A DNA stretch of 64,000 bases from Flavobacteriales bacterium (GCA_020635655.1 JACJZI010000004.1:372001-436000); one strand, 5' to 3'; shown: positions 1 through 13,106, numbered from the stretch's first letter. Notes: generated from the sequence alone by a model not told the origin. Translations and numbers: made by a program.

Positions 1-1
1 C

Positions 2-64
2 TACGTGGTGACGGTCGAACAGGGCGGCAAGCACTACGCACAACGCGTGGTGGTGGCGCATTGA
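2..64 (+). CDS. C-terminal end of a T9SS type-A sorting-domain protein (partial)
   Basis: Only the last 20 codons lie in the window; they read YVVTVEQGGKHYAQRVVVAH and end in TGA at 62-64. The pattern of a hydrophobic YVV strand, a G-G turn and a final basic-aromatic strand ending in VVV plus one or two residues is the usual end of the type IX secretion C-terminal sorting domain of Bacteroidota. The passenger domain is outside the window, so its function is unknown. The gene is followed directly by a strong hairpin terminator. Confidence 0.75.
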   Translation, partial: YVVTVEQGGKHYAQRVVVAH

Positions 65-87
65 TCCCGCTCATTCCACCTTTCCAG

Positions 88-117
88 TGAAAGGGGCTCC
101 AGACGGAGCCCCTTTCA
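88..117 (+). terminator. Rho-independent-type hairpin after the T9SS cargo gene
   Basis: A perfect 13-bp stem (88-100 pairs with 105-117) with a 4-nt loop AGAC lies 23 bp after the stop codon at 62-64. No long T-run follows. Its position argues against the upstream GTG start at 87 for the next gene. Confidence 0.8.
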
Positions 118-134
118 TGCTCATCCAAGTTGCC

Positions 135-1154
135 ATGACGACCAGAAGACGCTTCCTGCGAGTTGGTTTGGCCGGATCCGCGGCAGCGGTCCTCGCAAGG
201 AGCTTCGCTCAGGAAAGAAGCGCGCCGCTTGCTCCCATTTCATCCGGGACCGGTCCGGTCATCATCAGCACATGGGACCACGGTCTGCCGGCGAGCGTGA
301 AGGCCCTGGAGGTGCTTGGGGCGGGCGGCAGCGTGCTCGACGCCGTGGAACAGGGCGTCATGCTCGTTGAGAGCGACATGTCCAACCGCAGTGTCGGGCT
401 CGGTGGACTTCCGGATCGGGATGGACATGTCACCCTTGATGCCTGCATCCAGGACCACGATTGCCACGCGGGGTCGGTCGCATTCCTCGAACATTTCGAG
501 CATCCGATCAGTATCGCGCGCGCGGTCATGGAGCGTACCCCACACGTCATGCTGGTAGGGGAGGGCGCAGCGCAATGGGCCCTGGCCAATGGGTTCAACA
601 AGAGGCTGGTGGATATCCCTGAAGTGACCGAGCGCTGGAAGCAATGGCTCAGAACCAGCGATTACACGCCTGGTGTGAACAGTGAGAATGCTCCTGCGGG
701 CAGGGGGGATGCCCTGGACCACGATACCATCGGCATGCTGGCCCTGGATGCCGAAGGACGCATGGCGGGTTCTTGCACGACAAGCGGTCTGGCCTTCAAG
801 GTCCATGGCCGTGTGGGGGATTCACCCATCATCGGTGCGGGGCTCTTTGTGGATGGTGAGGTAGGTGGTGCATGTGCCACCGGTACCGGCGAGCTCGTGA
901 TGCGTACGGCGGGAAGCCATACGGTCGTGGAACTGATGCGTCAGGGGATCGGACCTCAGGAAGCCTGCCGTCAGGCGGTGGACCGCATCCTTCGGAAACA
1001 TCCGGGTCTCGTCGGCCAACAGGTCGGTTTCCTTGCCCTACGCAAGGACGGCGCCTGCGGAGGACATGCCATCTACAACGGCTTCACGTACGCACACATC
1101 ACCGCCGATCTTCAACAGATGGTGGACGCCTCCTACGTCCGCAAATGGGAGTGA
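135..1154 (+). CDS. N(4)-(beta-N-acetylglucosaminyl)-L-asparaginase (glycosylasparaginase), Tat-exported
   Basis: An Ntn-hydrolase of the asparaginase-2 family, which cleaves the GlcNAc-Asn bond of N-glycosylated asparagine after autocatalytic self-cleavage. The frame is open from 87, but 87-117 is a terminator hairpin; the ATG at 135 gives a 339-residue protein opening with TTRRRFLRVGLAG, a good twin-arginine signal. The autoproteolysis site is HDTIGML, with the nucleophile Thr about residue 198 from this start. The substrate-binding GTGTGEL motif comes later. Length and motif order match the family. Export fits scavenging of glycopeptides in the periplasm. It stands alone between a terminator and a short secreted protein. 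The annotation is secure; the exact start is an inference. Confidence 0.93.
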   Translation: MTTRRRFLRVGLAGSAAAVLARSFAQERSAPLAPISSGTGPVIISTWDHGLPASVKALEVLGAGGSVLDAVEQGVMLVESDMSNRSVGLGGLPDRDGHVTLDACIQDHDCHAGSVAFLEHFEHPISIARAVMERTPHVMLVGEGAAQWALANGFNKRLVDIPEVTERWKQWLRTSDYTPGVNSENAPAGRGDALDHDTIGMLALDAEGRMAGSCTTSGLAFKVHGRVGDSPIIGAGLFVDGEVGGACATGTGELVMRTAGSHTVVELMRQGIGPQEACRQAVDRILRKHPGLVGQQVGFLALRKDGACGGHAIYNGFTYAHITADLQQMVDASYVRKWE

Positions 1155-1178
1155 ACCGGGCGATCCCTCAGCAGCGAT

Positions 1179-1186
1179 TACATTTG
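1179..1186 (+). promoter_or_regulatory. -7 box TACATTTG
   Basis: Matches the Bacteroidota primary-sigma -7 consensus TAnnTTTG and ends 4 nt before the ATG at 1191. With the spacing seen at the SRP RNA gene, transcription would start at the A of the ATG. Confidence 0.5.
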
Positions 1187-1190
1187 TTCG

Positions 1191-1529
1191 ATGCGAACAT
1201 TGCGTGCCATCGCGCTCATTGGGGCCATCTGCCTCGTTCCATGGCTCTCTGCCAAGGGAGATGACGATGCAAAGCGCGCGACGGCCATAGTGGAATGTTC
1301 ACGTACCTCGGCCTTCATCAAGGTGCAGGTCCACGGTGATCATCGGATCGGCAGGGTGACGATCGAAGTGCGCGATCTGAAGGGCCGCACATGGTACAAG
1401 GAGGAAGGCAAGGCGATGACGGCCGATCTCGTACGACTCCTTGACAAAGGGGTCTTCCCGCAAGGGGAAATGCAACTGCTGATCACCGGGCGTGACCTCC
1501 GGATCGATCAGCATTTCGTGGTCCGCTAG
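1191..1529 (+). CDS. Small secreted protein resembling a free-standing T9SS C-terminal domain
   Basis: 112 residues: a signal peptide (about 1-21, with the hydrophobic segment AIALIGAICLVPWLSA) and one compact all-beta region. From about residue 45 it follows the strand order of T9SS type-A sorting domains: a VTIEVRDLKGR strand-turn, a TADLVRLLDKG segment where the CTD usually has an L..G motif, then QLLITGRDLRIDQHFVVR, which ends like a CTD. There is no PNP opening motif and no passenger domain. I do not recognise a named family. It could be an ordinary small periplasmic beta protein, a CTD-fold relic, or something that binds the T9SS machinery; these are inferences. It converges with the anti-sigma gene 3 bp away. 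Confidence 0.7.
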   Translation: MRTLRAIALIGAICLVPWLSAKGDDDAKRATAIVECSRTSAFIKVQVHGDHRIGRVTIEVRDLKGRTWYKEEGKAMTADLVRLLDKGVFPQGEMQLLITGRDLRIDQHFVVR

Positions 1530-1532
1530 GAC

Positions 1533-2498
1533 CTACCAGGCTTGATGCAACAATCCCAGAAGGTCCGCATGGGCCTGTGCTTCCGTTGCGTCCGGTCCAT
1601 CCGCACGTGCCGCGACCGGAACACCGGCGCCGTTCGTCCTGCTCCGATCGGCTTCCTTTCGGGATGCCGCCACACCACCTGCGGCCTCCAAGGCCGAGGC
1701 GGTCCGGTCCTTCGCCACTTCGTTATCCGCCATCTGCTTATCCAGGTCCAGGGACACACGGTCGTAGGCCGGGGGGTCCTCCGCCGGAGCCATCTCCTCC
1801 ATGACGACGTCCGCCACCTGGGCCTGCTCGTCGGCCACCGTTCCGGTCATGGCCTTGAAGTGTACATCCCGGGTGTCACCGCTTGCTGAAGGTGTTCTTG
1901 TCGGGGCATCGGTCCTTTGTTCAAGGACCAAGTTGCCCGCCTCCCTGATCGACCTCTTATCGGCCGGGGCAGGGACCACCTCTGCATTCCTTGTTCCACC
2001 TTCATCCCGCCCGTTGTCGGGGAGCGTGCGTTCCGGCGTGACCGCGGGTGTCGGAGCGGCCTGGGCTGCGGGAGTCTCCCGCTCCACTTCGGCGACCATG
2101 CGGTCATTGCGCCCCGGTATGTTCCGCCACAGCGCCGGACCGACGAGCAGTACCAGCACCAACCCCGCCAAAGCCAGGGCCGGGCGCCAAAGGAGCGCGG
2201 GACGGGAGGGAAGCAGCCACGCTCCGACCGCGTTCAACCAGATGGCAAAGCGCCCCCTCCGGGCTTCGCGGAAGGCCGCGAGGACGTTCGCCCGCACCTG
2301 GGGATCGGGTTCCAGCACATCGCGCTCAGGGTCCGGGGTACGCAGGCGATGGAGCGTGGATCTCATCCGCTCGTACTCCTCCCGACCGCTGATGTGACGC
2401 AGCACATAGGCGCGCTCCGCGTCCAGCAGCTCATCGAAGCGGCATTCGGACAGCAGTTGTTCGATGTCCTCAGGGTCGTATCGTTCGCGCTTGTCCAT
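1533..2498 (-). CDS. Probable membrane anti-sigma factor
   Basis: 321 residues. The N-terminal cytosolic part (about 1-95) is acidic and helical, as in anti-sigma domains, but I see no HxxxCxxC zinc motif. One transmembrane segment follows (about 104-124, ALALAGLVLVLLVGPALW). The remaining 190 residues would be periplasmic, low-complexity, rich in Ala/Pro/Thr and Glu, and probably largely disordered. Its start overlaps the end of the ECF sigma gene by 29 bp, the classic arrangement for a sigma factor and its cognate regulator, and suggests translational coupling. The role is inferred from context more than from sequence similarity. Confidence 0.7.
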   Translation of the reverse strand: MDKRERYDPEDIEQLLSECRFDELLDAERAYVLRHISGREEYERMRSTLHRLRTPDPERDVLEPDPQVRANVLAAFREARRGRFAIWLNAVGAWLLPSRPALLWRPALALAGLVLVLLVGPALWRNIPGRNDRMVAEVERETPAAQAAPTPAVTPERTLPDNGRDEGGTRNAEVVPAPADKRSIREAGNLVLEQRTDAPTRTPSASGDTRDVHFKAMTGTVADEQAQVADVVMEEMAPAEDPPAYDRVSLDLDKQMADNEVAKDRTASALEAAGGVAASRKEADRSRTNGAGVPVAARADGPDATEAQAHADLLGLLHQAW

Positions 2499-3087
2499 GG
2501 GGATCTTGTTGCATGGGGCCGAACTCCCCGAGCCGTTCGGCCAGTTTCTTCAAGGTGTAGAACAGGCGGGATTTCACCGTGCCTTCCGAGCAATTGAACA
2601 CCGCGGCGATCTCCTTGATGGCCATCTCCTCCTCATAGCGCATCACAAAGGTGGCCTTGTGGTCGGGGTCCAGCCGGTCCAGTTCCTCGGCCAGACGGGA
2701 TCGAAATAGTGCACGGTCCACCCCGATACCGGCGACAGGCTCCACCGCGCGCTGCCCATTGTGCCGGAGTTCCGGGACCGCATTTCGTCGAACCTCCTCA
2801 CGTCGGTATTCGTTCTTGCACATGTTGTTCGCGATGCTGAAGAGCCATGTGCTGAAGGGCCGCGCAGGGTCGTAGGTCGCGGGCTTCCGCGCGATCTTGG
2901 CGAAGAGGTCCTGAAGGAAGTCCATGGCCCGGTCCCGATCATTCCACAGCATCCGGTGGAAGTAGTTCAACACACGGCCGCTGTAGCGATCGTACAATGC
3001 GGTGAATGCGGCCTCATCGCCATGGACGACGAGTTCCATCAGATGCTCATCACTGGCTTGTTGATATGATCGACCGAACAACGCCAT
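2470..3087 (-). CDS. RNA polymerase sigma-70 family factor, ECF type
   Basis: 205 residues with sigma region 2 at about 25-100 (AAFTALYDRYSGRVLNYF, then a DFLQDLFAKIARK-like helix and the FSTWLFSIANN motif) and region 4 at about 135-190 (LDPDHKATFVMRYEEEM, then the IKEIAAVFNCSEGTVKSRL helix-turn-helix). There is no region 1 or 3, so it is an extracytoplasmic-function factor. It starts 3 bp after the stop of an upstream secreted protein and overlaps the downstream anti-sigma gene by 29 bp, so the three form one operon. Its target promoters cannot be read from this window. Confidence 0.93.
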   Translation of the reverse strand: MALFGRSYQQASDEHLMELVVHGDEAAFTALYDRYSGRVLNYFHRMLWNDRDRAMDFLQDLFAKIARKPATYDPARPFSTWLFSIANNMCKNEYRREEVRRNAVPELRHNGQRAVEPVAGIGVDRALFRSRLAEELDRLDPDHKATFVMRYEEEMAIKEIAAVFNCSEGTVKSRLFYTLKKLAERLGEFGPMQQDPHGQARTIRP

Positions 3088-3090
3088 GGA

Positions 3091-4185
3091 TCAATGGAGC
3101 AGAACCCCTGTGCGGTAGAGGTCATTGGTCGCCCCGATACGCTGGGCCAACTCTCGGAGCTGCAGTTCCAACGGACCTGCATGTGCCTCATCATTGCTTG
3201 CCCGGTAGTGCCGCAACAGCACACCACCAGGCAACAAATAGCTCCAGCTCAATGGACCCGCCTCCGGGGTGGGGTCGAAGGTGGACCAACGTTCGCCCAG
3301 GACCTGCATGGCATCCGGGGGGGGTGTTCCGACGCGGTAGGCAAGTCCTGTCAGGTAGATCTCGTTCGCGAGCATATCCGCCCGACCATGTCCCAGGCCA
3401 AGCCCCATCTGCACCGGGCGTGCCGAGGATCCCGCCAATGCACGAATGAACGCAACGATTTCCTTCGGCACGCTCCCGCGACCACCACCCTCGTGGAAGA
3501 TGCGGGCACGATAGTCGGCCGACCCCAGCAACCGCTCATCGATGACCAGCACATCAGGCCGCAGCGACCGTGCCTGCAGTACCAGAGTGGGATAGACGTC
3601 CATTTCCCCGGCAAGCACCACCACGGCATCCCGGTCCAAGGATGTCAGGAGATCACGGGCCACCTGCATCAATCCGGGTGCGATGTGTCCGGACCTGTCC
3701 AAGGCCAGAGCCGCCTGTCGGACCGCGGCAGCATCGCCTGACCGTTCCGCGGCCAGCAGGCCAGGTCCCAAAAGCTCCGGTCGATCCGGTCCGGACTTCA
3801 TGGCCTGCTCAAGCTCCCGGAAAGCCGCATCCGATGGCGAACCTGCATGGAAGGCGGCCAGATGGGCTTCAAAACTGTCGGGATCCGACCGTGATATGGC
3901 GTTCGCCATGCGTTCCATGGCGTTCCTGTCCGCGGTGCTCAGGGATCCGTGACCACGCGCCAGTGCCTCGCAGCGGAACGCGCGCAGCTCGTCAAGCATG
4001 ACCGTGTTCTCTTCCTCCACTGATCCGCTGCGATCGCCCGATGTGGCGACCATCTCCATCTTTATCCCAGGCGCAGCGCCCCATGCCCCCTGGAATGGCT
4101 CCAATGGACGCAATGTGTCGTCCACCTGGGCGGATAATGCACCGGGAAGCAGAAGGATGCTCAGGAAAAGGACCGCGCGGTACAT
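3091..4185 (-). CDS. Secreted hypothetical protein with a DUF2723-like segment, co-operonic with ECF sigma factor
   Basis: The ATG at 4185 gives 364 residues starting with a clear signal peptide (VLFLSILLLPGALSAQ, cleavage near 20); the open frame continues upstream without signal features. Residues 100-180 look like TPR-type helical pairs. Residues 187-220 (AVVVLAGEMDVYP... then PDVLVIDERLL) and 268-286 (ADMLANEIYLTGLAYRV) resemble the soluble part of Bacteroidota DUF2723/GT117 membrane proteins, where NGDNDTYPLWY, DVRVVNLSLL and YLxLEGLAYR stand in the same order. The membrane domain is missing. It is the first gene of the sigma/anti-sigma operon, with a 3-bp spacing, so an input role for the sigma system is possible. 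The resemblance is by eye and needs a profile search. Confidence 0.6.
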   Translation of the reverse strand: MYRAVLFLSILLLPGALSAQVDDTLRPLEPFQGAWGAAPGIKMEMVATSGDRSGSVEEENTVMLDELRAFRCEALARGHGSLSTADRNAMERMANAISRSDPDSFEAHLAAFHAGSPSDAAFRELEQAMKSGPDRPELLGPGLLAAERSGDAAAVRQAALALDRSGHIAPGLMQVARDLLTSLDRDAVVVLAGEMDVYPTLVLQARSLRPDVLVIDERLLGSADYRARIFHEGGGRGSVPKEIVAFIRALAGSSARPVQMGLGLGHGRADMLANEIYLTGLAYRVGTPPPDAMQVLGERWSTFDPTPEAGPLSWSYLLPGGVLLRHYRASNDEAHAGPLELQLRELAQRIGATNDLYRTGVLLH

Positions 4186-4257
4186 GTGGATTGACCTGGT
4201 TCGCTGCTCCGTACACGCATCATGCCGGAAGGTTCGATCCATGGCGGGATGGGCGGC

Positions 4258-4265
4258 TACCTTTG
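4258..4265 (+). promoter_or_regulatory. -7 box TACCTTTG
   Basis: Exact TAnnTTTG match, 12 nt before the ATG at 4278, in the 92-bp spacer between divergent genes. Confidence 0.6.
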
Positions 4266-4277
4266 CAAAGATCACCC

Positions 4278-4553
4278 ATGTTGGACGACGCCACCAAGGA
4301 GCGCCTCCGTGCCCGATTGAACGAAGTGCATCAATGGCCTTCGGTCTACATGTTCAAGATCATCTTCGAACCGGACAAGGAACGCCTGAACGCCGTGCTC
4401 GCACTGTTCCCGGAAGAAAGTGAACTGCTCCGCCGTTATTCCAAAGGAGGCAAATACCTGAGCATCACCGCCAGGGAGGTCATGTTGAGCGCGGAGGATG
4501 TGGTCGATCGGTACGACAAGGCATCGGAGATCCAGGGGGTGATCGTGCTCTGA
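4278..4553 (+). CDS. DUF493 family protein (YbeD-like)
   Basis: 91 residues. The ATG at 4278 sits 12 nt after a -7 box and gives the compact alpha-beta protein expected of DUF493: a W-P-x-x-Y-M-F-K-I-I start strand near residue 20, the YSKGGKYLSIT segment near 55, and a final I-Q-G-V-I-V-L strand. The family resembles an ACT-like regulatory fold; its function is not settled, and a role with lipoylation or metabolic regulation in proteobacteria is only suggested. It is followed 2 bp later by a membrane protein and then a barrel protein, probably one transcript. Confidence 0.85.
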   Translation: MLDDATKERLRARLNEVHQWPSVYMFKIIFEPDKERLNAVLALFPEESELLRRYSKGGKYLSITAREVMLSAEDVVDRYDKASEIQGVIVL

Positions 4554-4555
4554 CC

Positions 4556-4942
4556 ATGTACTTGGACCTCGCGACCCTGCGCCTTGCGCTGATCATCACA
4601 CTGAGCGTGTTGATCGTCGTGCTGCTCTGGCAGCGGTTCAAGCTGCGGGTATTGCGACGGGAACTTCCGGTGGTCCGGCACATCGACATCCTGCGTATCG
4701 ACGTGGCCTATCATCCATCACGGATCCGGGTGCTCGTGACCGTTCCCAGGTCGCGTTCACTTGCTACGGCCCTGCGCGACAACGACCATCAACTTCTTCA
4801 GGAATGGCCTGACGAGGAGGCCTCACCGGGAGAACTTTGGCTCGAACGATCATTGGATGGGCAGGCGGATGGTGACTACTACTTCGAGCTGCGGACCGGC
4901 ACACAACGGACGGTCCGCCTGTTCCGCCTACGGCATACATGA
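4556..4942 (+). CDS. Single-pass membrane protein of unknown function
   Basis: 128 residues with one N-terminal transmembrane helix (about 9-25, LRLALIITLSVLIVVLLW) followed by a basic stretch (RFKLRVLRREL), which puts the remaining 100 residues in the cytosol by the positive-inside rule. The soluble part has alternating beta-like segments (HIDILRIDVAYH, RIRVLVTVPRS, YYFELRTG, TVRLFRLRH). I do not recognise the family. It starts 2 bp after the DUF493 stop and overlaps the next gene by 4 bp (ATGA), so it is translated within an operon. Confidence 0.7.
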   Translation: MYLDLATLRLALIITLSVLIVVLLWQRFKLRVLRRELPVVRHIDILRIDVAYHPSRIRVLVTVPRSRSLATALRDNDHQLLQEWPDEEASPGELWLERSLDGQADGDYYFELRTGTQRTVRLFRLRHT

Positions 4943-5592
4943 TCGCCAGACCGATCCTCCTCCTGCTCGCACTGATGCCGCTGCTGGCCCGCGGCCAGCG
5001 CGTGCGCGAGCCCGAACTGAGCCTGAAGGGCGACCTGACCCTGCCGGTGCCCCTGTCCCCCAGGCTTTTCGACGACATCACGGAGAACATCGGTCGCGTG
5101 GGGCTTCGTCTGCAATATCCCTTTGCCAAAGGACTTGGAGCGGGGGTGGGGGGGGACGCCACCTGGTTCGGGATCGAGGAACGTTCGCTGCTGCCTTATG
5201 CAGTGAGCGGCGAGATCTTCAGGGCCTGCTATTTCGGCCAAGTGCAGTATGAGCACTACACGGGAGAACGCGCTTTCTACGAGTTGGCGGCCGAAGCCGG
5301 CCTAGCGGACTATCGCTACCGGAGCAGCCTGGCCGATCCGGTACCCCGCAGCACAGGCTTTCATTGGGGCGTGCACATGGGCTACTATCTCCATGCGTCC
5401 GAACAGCTGGCCTTCTGCCTGCGGCTTGGATATGGAACGGACGATGTTTACCTCACCCCGGACCGGTTGGGCGTCACGGAGTTCCCGGGGCGGATCGTGG
5501 ACGGACCTCAGGGTCCTTACCGCTTTCTCACCATCGGATTGGGATTCTCCACCGGCTTTGGGCGAAGTCGCGGGACCGAAGTGGATTGGTAG
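4939..5592 (+). CDS. Outer-membrane beta-barrel-like secreted protein
   Basis: 217 residues with a signal peptide (ARPILLLLALMPLLARGQ, cleavage near 20). The mature part alternates hydrophobic and polar residues with many aromatic residues at strand ends (YFGQVQYEHY, FHWGVHMGYYLH, LAFCLRLGYG, YRFLTIGLGFSTGFG), typical of small 8-strand barrels of Bacteroidota. The protein ends in TEVDW; a C-terminal aromatic residue is common in barrels. It overlaps the upstream membrane-protein gene by an ATGA junction. The precise function is unknown. Confidence 0.7.
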   Translation: MIARPILLLLALMPLLARGQRVREPELSLKGDLTLPVPLSPRLFDDITENIGRVGLRLQYPFAKGLGAGVGGDATWFGIEERSLLPYAVSGEIFRACYFGQVQYEHYTGERAFYELAAEAGLADYRYRSSLADPVPRSTGFHWGVHMGYYLHASEQLAFCLRLGYGTDDVYLTPDRLGVTEFPGRIVDGPQGPYRFLTIGLGFSTGFGRSRGTEVDW

Positions 5593-5594
5593 GA

Positions 5595-8171
<2,577 letters not shown>

Positions 8172-8296
8172 TTGCTCCTTCGGTTCTTCGTATCGCCCTC
8201 CGGCATCTCCGTGCCGACCGGTCCAAGTTAAGCGCTGCCGCAACGGGGGCAAGCTAGCCGGACAGGCATCCGTACCCCCTTTCTCCGGGCTTCCTT

Positions 8297-8329
8297 TTAT
8301 CCACAGCAGCGTGTGCGGTTTGTGGAAAA
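8297..8329. promoter_or_regulatory. Inverted DnaA-box-like pair in the clpC-gyrA intergenic region
   Basis: TTATCCACA at 8297-8305 is a perfect consensus DnaA box. TGTGGAAAA at 8321-8329 is the opposite orientation with one mismatch to TGTGGATAA. Centres are about 24 bp apart. The spacer has no dnaA or dnaN neighbour and no obvious AT-rich unwinding element, so a regulatory role is more likely than an origin. Confidence 0.4.
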
Positions 8330-8360
8330 TTCCCGGGCCATGAGGAACGCGTGAATGGAG

Positions 8361-8368
8361 TACTTTCG
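8361..8368 (+). promoter_or_regulatory. Candidate -7 box TACTTTCG for gyrA
   Basis: One mismatch (T to C at position 7) from TAnnTTTG, a variant also seen before dapD. It lies 55 nt before the gyrA ATG and inside the spurious upstream extension of the frame, supporting the start at 8424. Confidence 0.4.
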
Positions 8369-8423
8369 GGCTCCCTTTTGGAGGGGGTCCAGCAAGGACC
8401 GTGCTAGTGACGAATTGACAGCC

Positions 8424-10981
<2,558 letters not shown>

Positions 10982-10985
<4 letters not shown>

Positions 10986-12181
10986 GAACGAACCCTGAAC
11001 GCATGACCCGCACGACCCTGACCCTGCTCTGCATCACCCTCGCGCTGTGGGCGAACGCCCAGAACGCCAATGTGGTGAACGCCTACAACTACATGCAGGA
11101 TGGCGACTATGCCAAGGCCGCCGAATACATCGACCAGGCCGCCACGAACGAGAGCACCATGGCCAAGGACAAGACCTGGCGCTACCGTGGCGACATCTAC
11201 CGGCTCATCGCCATGGGAACGGACGAGGCGCTCAAGGCCCAATATCCCGATGCCATGCAGAAGGCCATCGACAGCTACTTGAAAGCGAAAGAGCTGGATA
11301 CGAAGGGAAATTACAAGAACGAGATCGTGCAGAACCTGGGGGCCCTGCAAGGTGCCTCCCTGAACAAGGGCAACGACGCGTTCGGTGCCAAGGATTACGA
11401 CAAGGCGATCCAGCTCTATGGCAATTCGATGCGTATCGCCGAGGCCTTCGGTCAGGTGGACACCAACGCCATATTCAACTCAGCACTCGCTTACGAGACC
11501 AAGGGGGACGCCCCCAAGGCGATCGAACTGTACAGCAATTGCCTGGACATGGGCTATGACAAGCCGGAAGTGTACCGCTATCTGGCAAGCTTGCAGAAGA
11601 AGCAGGGCGACCTGGACGGTGCGATCGCCACGACCGAACGTGGCAAGGCGAAGTACCCCACCAACAAGGACCTGATCCTGGACGAGCTCAACTTCCAACT
11701 TGAGGCCGGTCGGGACGCGGAGGCGGAAAAGAGCGTGAAGGAAGCGATCACCGCCGACCCGGACAATGCCGTGCTCTACTCGGTCCTGGGCAGCCTTTAC
11801 GATGCAAAAGCCACACCCAAGGAGGGTCAGACCTTGAGCGAGGAGGATATCGCGACCTGGTCGGGCAAAGCGGAGGAAGCATACAAGACCAGCATCGAAA
11901 AGGATCCGGATTTCTTCGATGCCTACTTCAACATCGGTGTCCTGTACAACAATCGCGCGGCGAGCTGTTATGAAAAGGCCAATGCCATCAAGGACAACGA
12001 CAAGTACAACAAGGCAAAGACCGCTTGCGACGAGATCTACCTCAAGGCCGTGCCGTACTTCGAGAAGGCGCATGAACTGAACCCGGATGATGCGCCCACG
12101 GTCCAACAGTTGATGAAGCTCTATGCCAAGACCGGTGACCTCGACAAGGCAGCGGAAATGAAAAAGCTCCTCGGGAATTGA
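10982..12181 (+). CDS. Secreted tetratricopeptide repeat protein
   Basis: 399 residues if the ATG overlapping the gyrA stop is used (10982), or 392 from the ATG at 11003; both give a signal peptide ending at ANAQ. The mature protein is a series of TPR units from about residue 35 to the end (for example KDYDKAIQLYGNSMRIAEAFG, AEAEKSVKEAITADPDNAVLYSVLGSLYDAK), with a longer insertion around 290-330. TPR proteins of this kind in Bacteroidota act as periplasmic scaffolds; no specific partner can be named. The 4-bp overlap suggests it is read through from gyrA. A strong hairpin follows the stop. Confidence 0.85.
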
Positions 12182-12202
12182 ACCCCGATGGGGTGTTAAG
12201 GA

Positions 12203-12228
12203 GAAGGACCGGGGCGACCCGGTCCTTC
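12203..12228. terminator. Bidirectional hairpin terminator
   Basis: An 11-bp perfect stem (12203-12213 with 12218-12228) and GCGA loop lie between the TPR gene (+) and the FkbM gene (-), which converge. No long T-run on either side. Confidence 0.7.
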
Positions 12229-12232
12229 GTTG

Positions 12233-13090
12233 TCAGGAGGTCGTGTCCGGCAGCCAAAGGACATCCATGCGAAGTTCGCGGTGCGCCAGGACATCGATAG
12301 GCACCAAACGTCCGTTGCGTAGGGCCTGGTAGGGCAGGAATCCCGCCCCACGGAGCGTATCGTCGATCTCTATGACCAACTCGCGTGTATGGTCGATCAG
12401 CGTCGTTTCAACGAGCATCGCCGCAATGCGACGGTCAGCAAGCATACGATGGGCACCTTTCAGGGCGGGCAGTTCCGAACCCTCGATGTCCAGCTTCAGA
12501 AAATCGATCCGGTCGATGCGTCGTTCACTACAGAACGCGTCCACTGTGGTGACCTGCACGGGATGCGGCATCTTATCCTTGGGGTCATAGACACCTTCCA
12601 GACACGCAAAACCACGGGTGGTAACGCGTGGCGTATCGTAGAAGGTCTGCATGCCGACAACGTCCGTGATGGCCATGGGCAGCAGCGTCCAGCCCGGCAC
12701 GTGGTCAAGGTCGTTGTGGGCCCGCAGGCGCTGCAGGCAGGTGTTCGACGGTTCGAAAGAATAAACGTGGCCACCTGGCAGGACCATACCCAGGCAGCAG
12801 GCGGCGAAATAGCCCATGTTGGCGCCCGGGTCCATCACGATCATCCCAGGACGCAGGTAAGACCTCAAAAAGTTCATCACATTCTCTTCGTACAACCCAT
12901 AGTACATCATACGGTGCGAGAGGATGCGATGGTCGAACTCCACTGCGATCCCATGGATCCTTTCCACACCAGGCCCGACCGGGGCGACCAAGGCACCGAG
13001 CTTATCGGCCAATTTATGCCGGCCCCGCACCGGTATGTGCGTGGTGAACCAACGGATCGATCGACGGATGGTGGAACGGATCACGGTCAC
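12233..13090 (-). CDS. FkbM family SAM-dependent methyltransferase
   Basis: About 285 residues if translation starts at the GTG at 13090; the frame is open to an ATG at 13219 (328 residues). I prefer the GTG because a TACCTTCG box stands 8 nt before it and because 13107-13199 is AT-rich and non-coding in character. The fold is seen in MDPGANMGYFAACCLG (SAM-binding glycine loop), YSFEP (acidic strand end), VTTVDAFC and FLKLDIEGSELPALKGA, all FkbM signatures. FkbM enzymes O-methylate sugars or lipids; the substrate here is unknown, but glycosyltransferases are frequent in this window. A second FkbM member lies at 39154. Confidence 0.88.
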   Translation of the reverse strand: MTVIRSTIRRSIRWFTTHIPVRGRHKLADKLGALVAPVGPGVERIHGIAVEFDHRILSHRMMYYGLYEENVMNFLRSYLRPGMIVMDPGANMGYFAACCLGMVLPGGHVYSFEPSNTCLQRLRAHNDLDHVPGWTLLPMAITDVVGMQTFYDTPRVTTRGFACLEGVYDPKDKMPHPVQVTTVDAFCSERRIDRIDFLKLDIEGSELPALKGAHRMLADRRIAAMLVETTLIDHTRELVIEIDDTLRGAGFLPYQALRNGRLVPIDVLAHRELRMDVLWLPDTTS

Positions 13091-13098
13091 AAGGGCGG

Positions 13099-13106
13099 CG
13101 AAGGTA
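13099..13106 (-). promoter_or_regulatory. Candidate -7 box TACCTTCG
   Basis: On the minus strand, 8 nt before the GTG at 13090. Same variant as at sucC. It argues for the shorter FkbM start. Confidence 0.4.

Noticed and set aside
8172..8423. Chromosomal origin at the DnaA-box pair
   Set aside because: Only one perfect box, no dnaA/dnaN/rpmH neighbours and no AT-rich unwinding region; kept only as a possible regulatory site.
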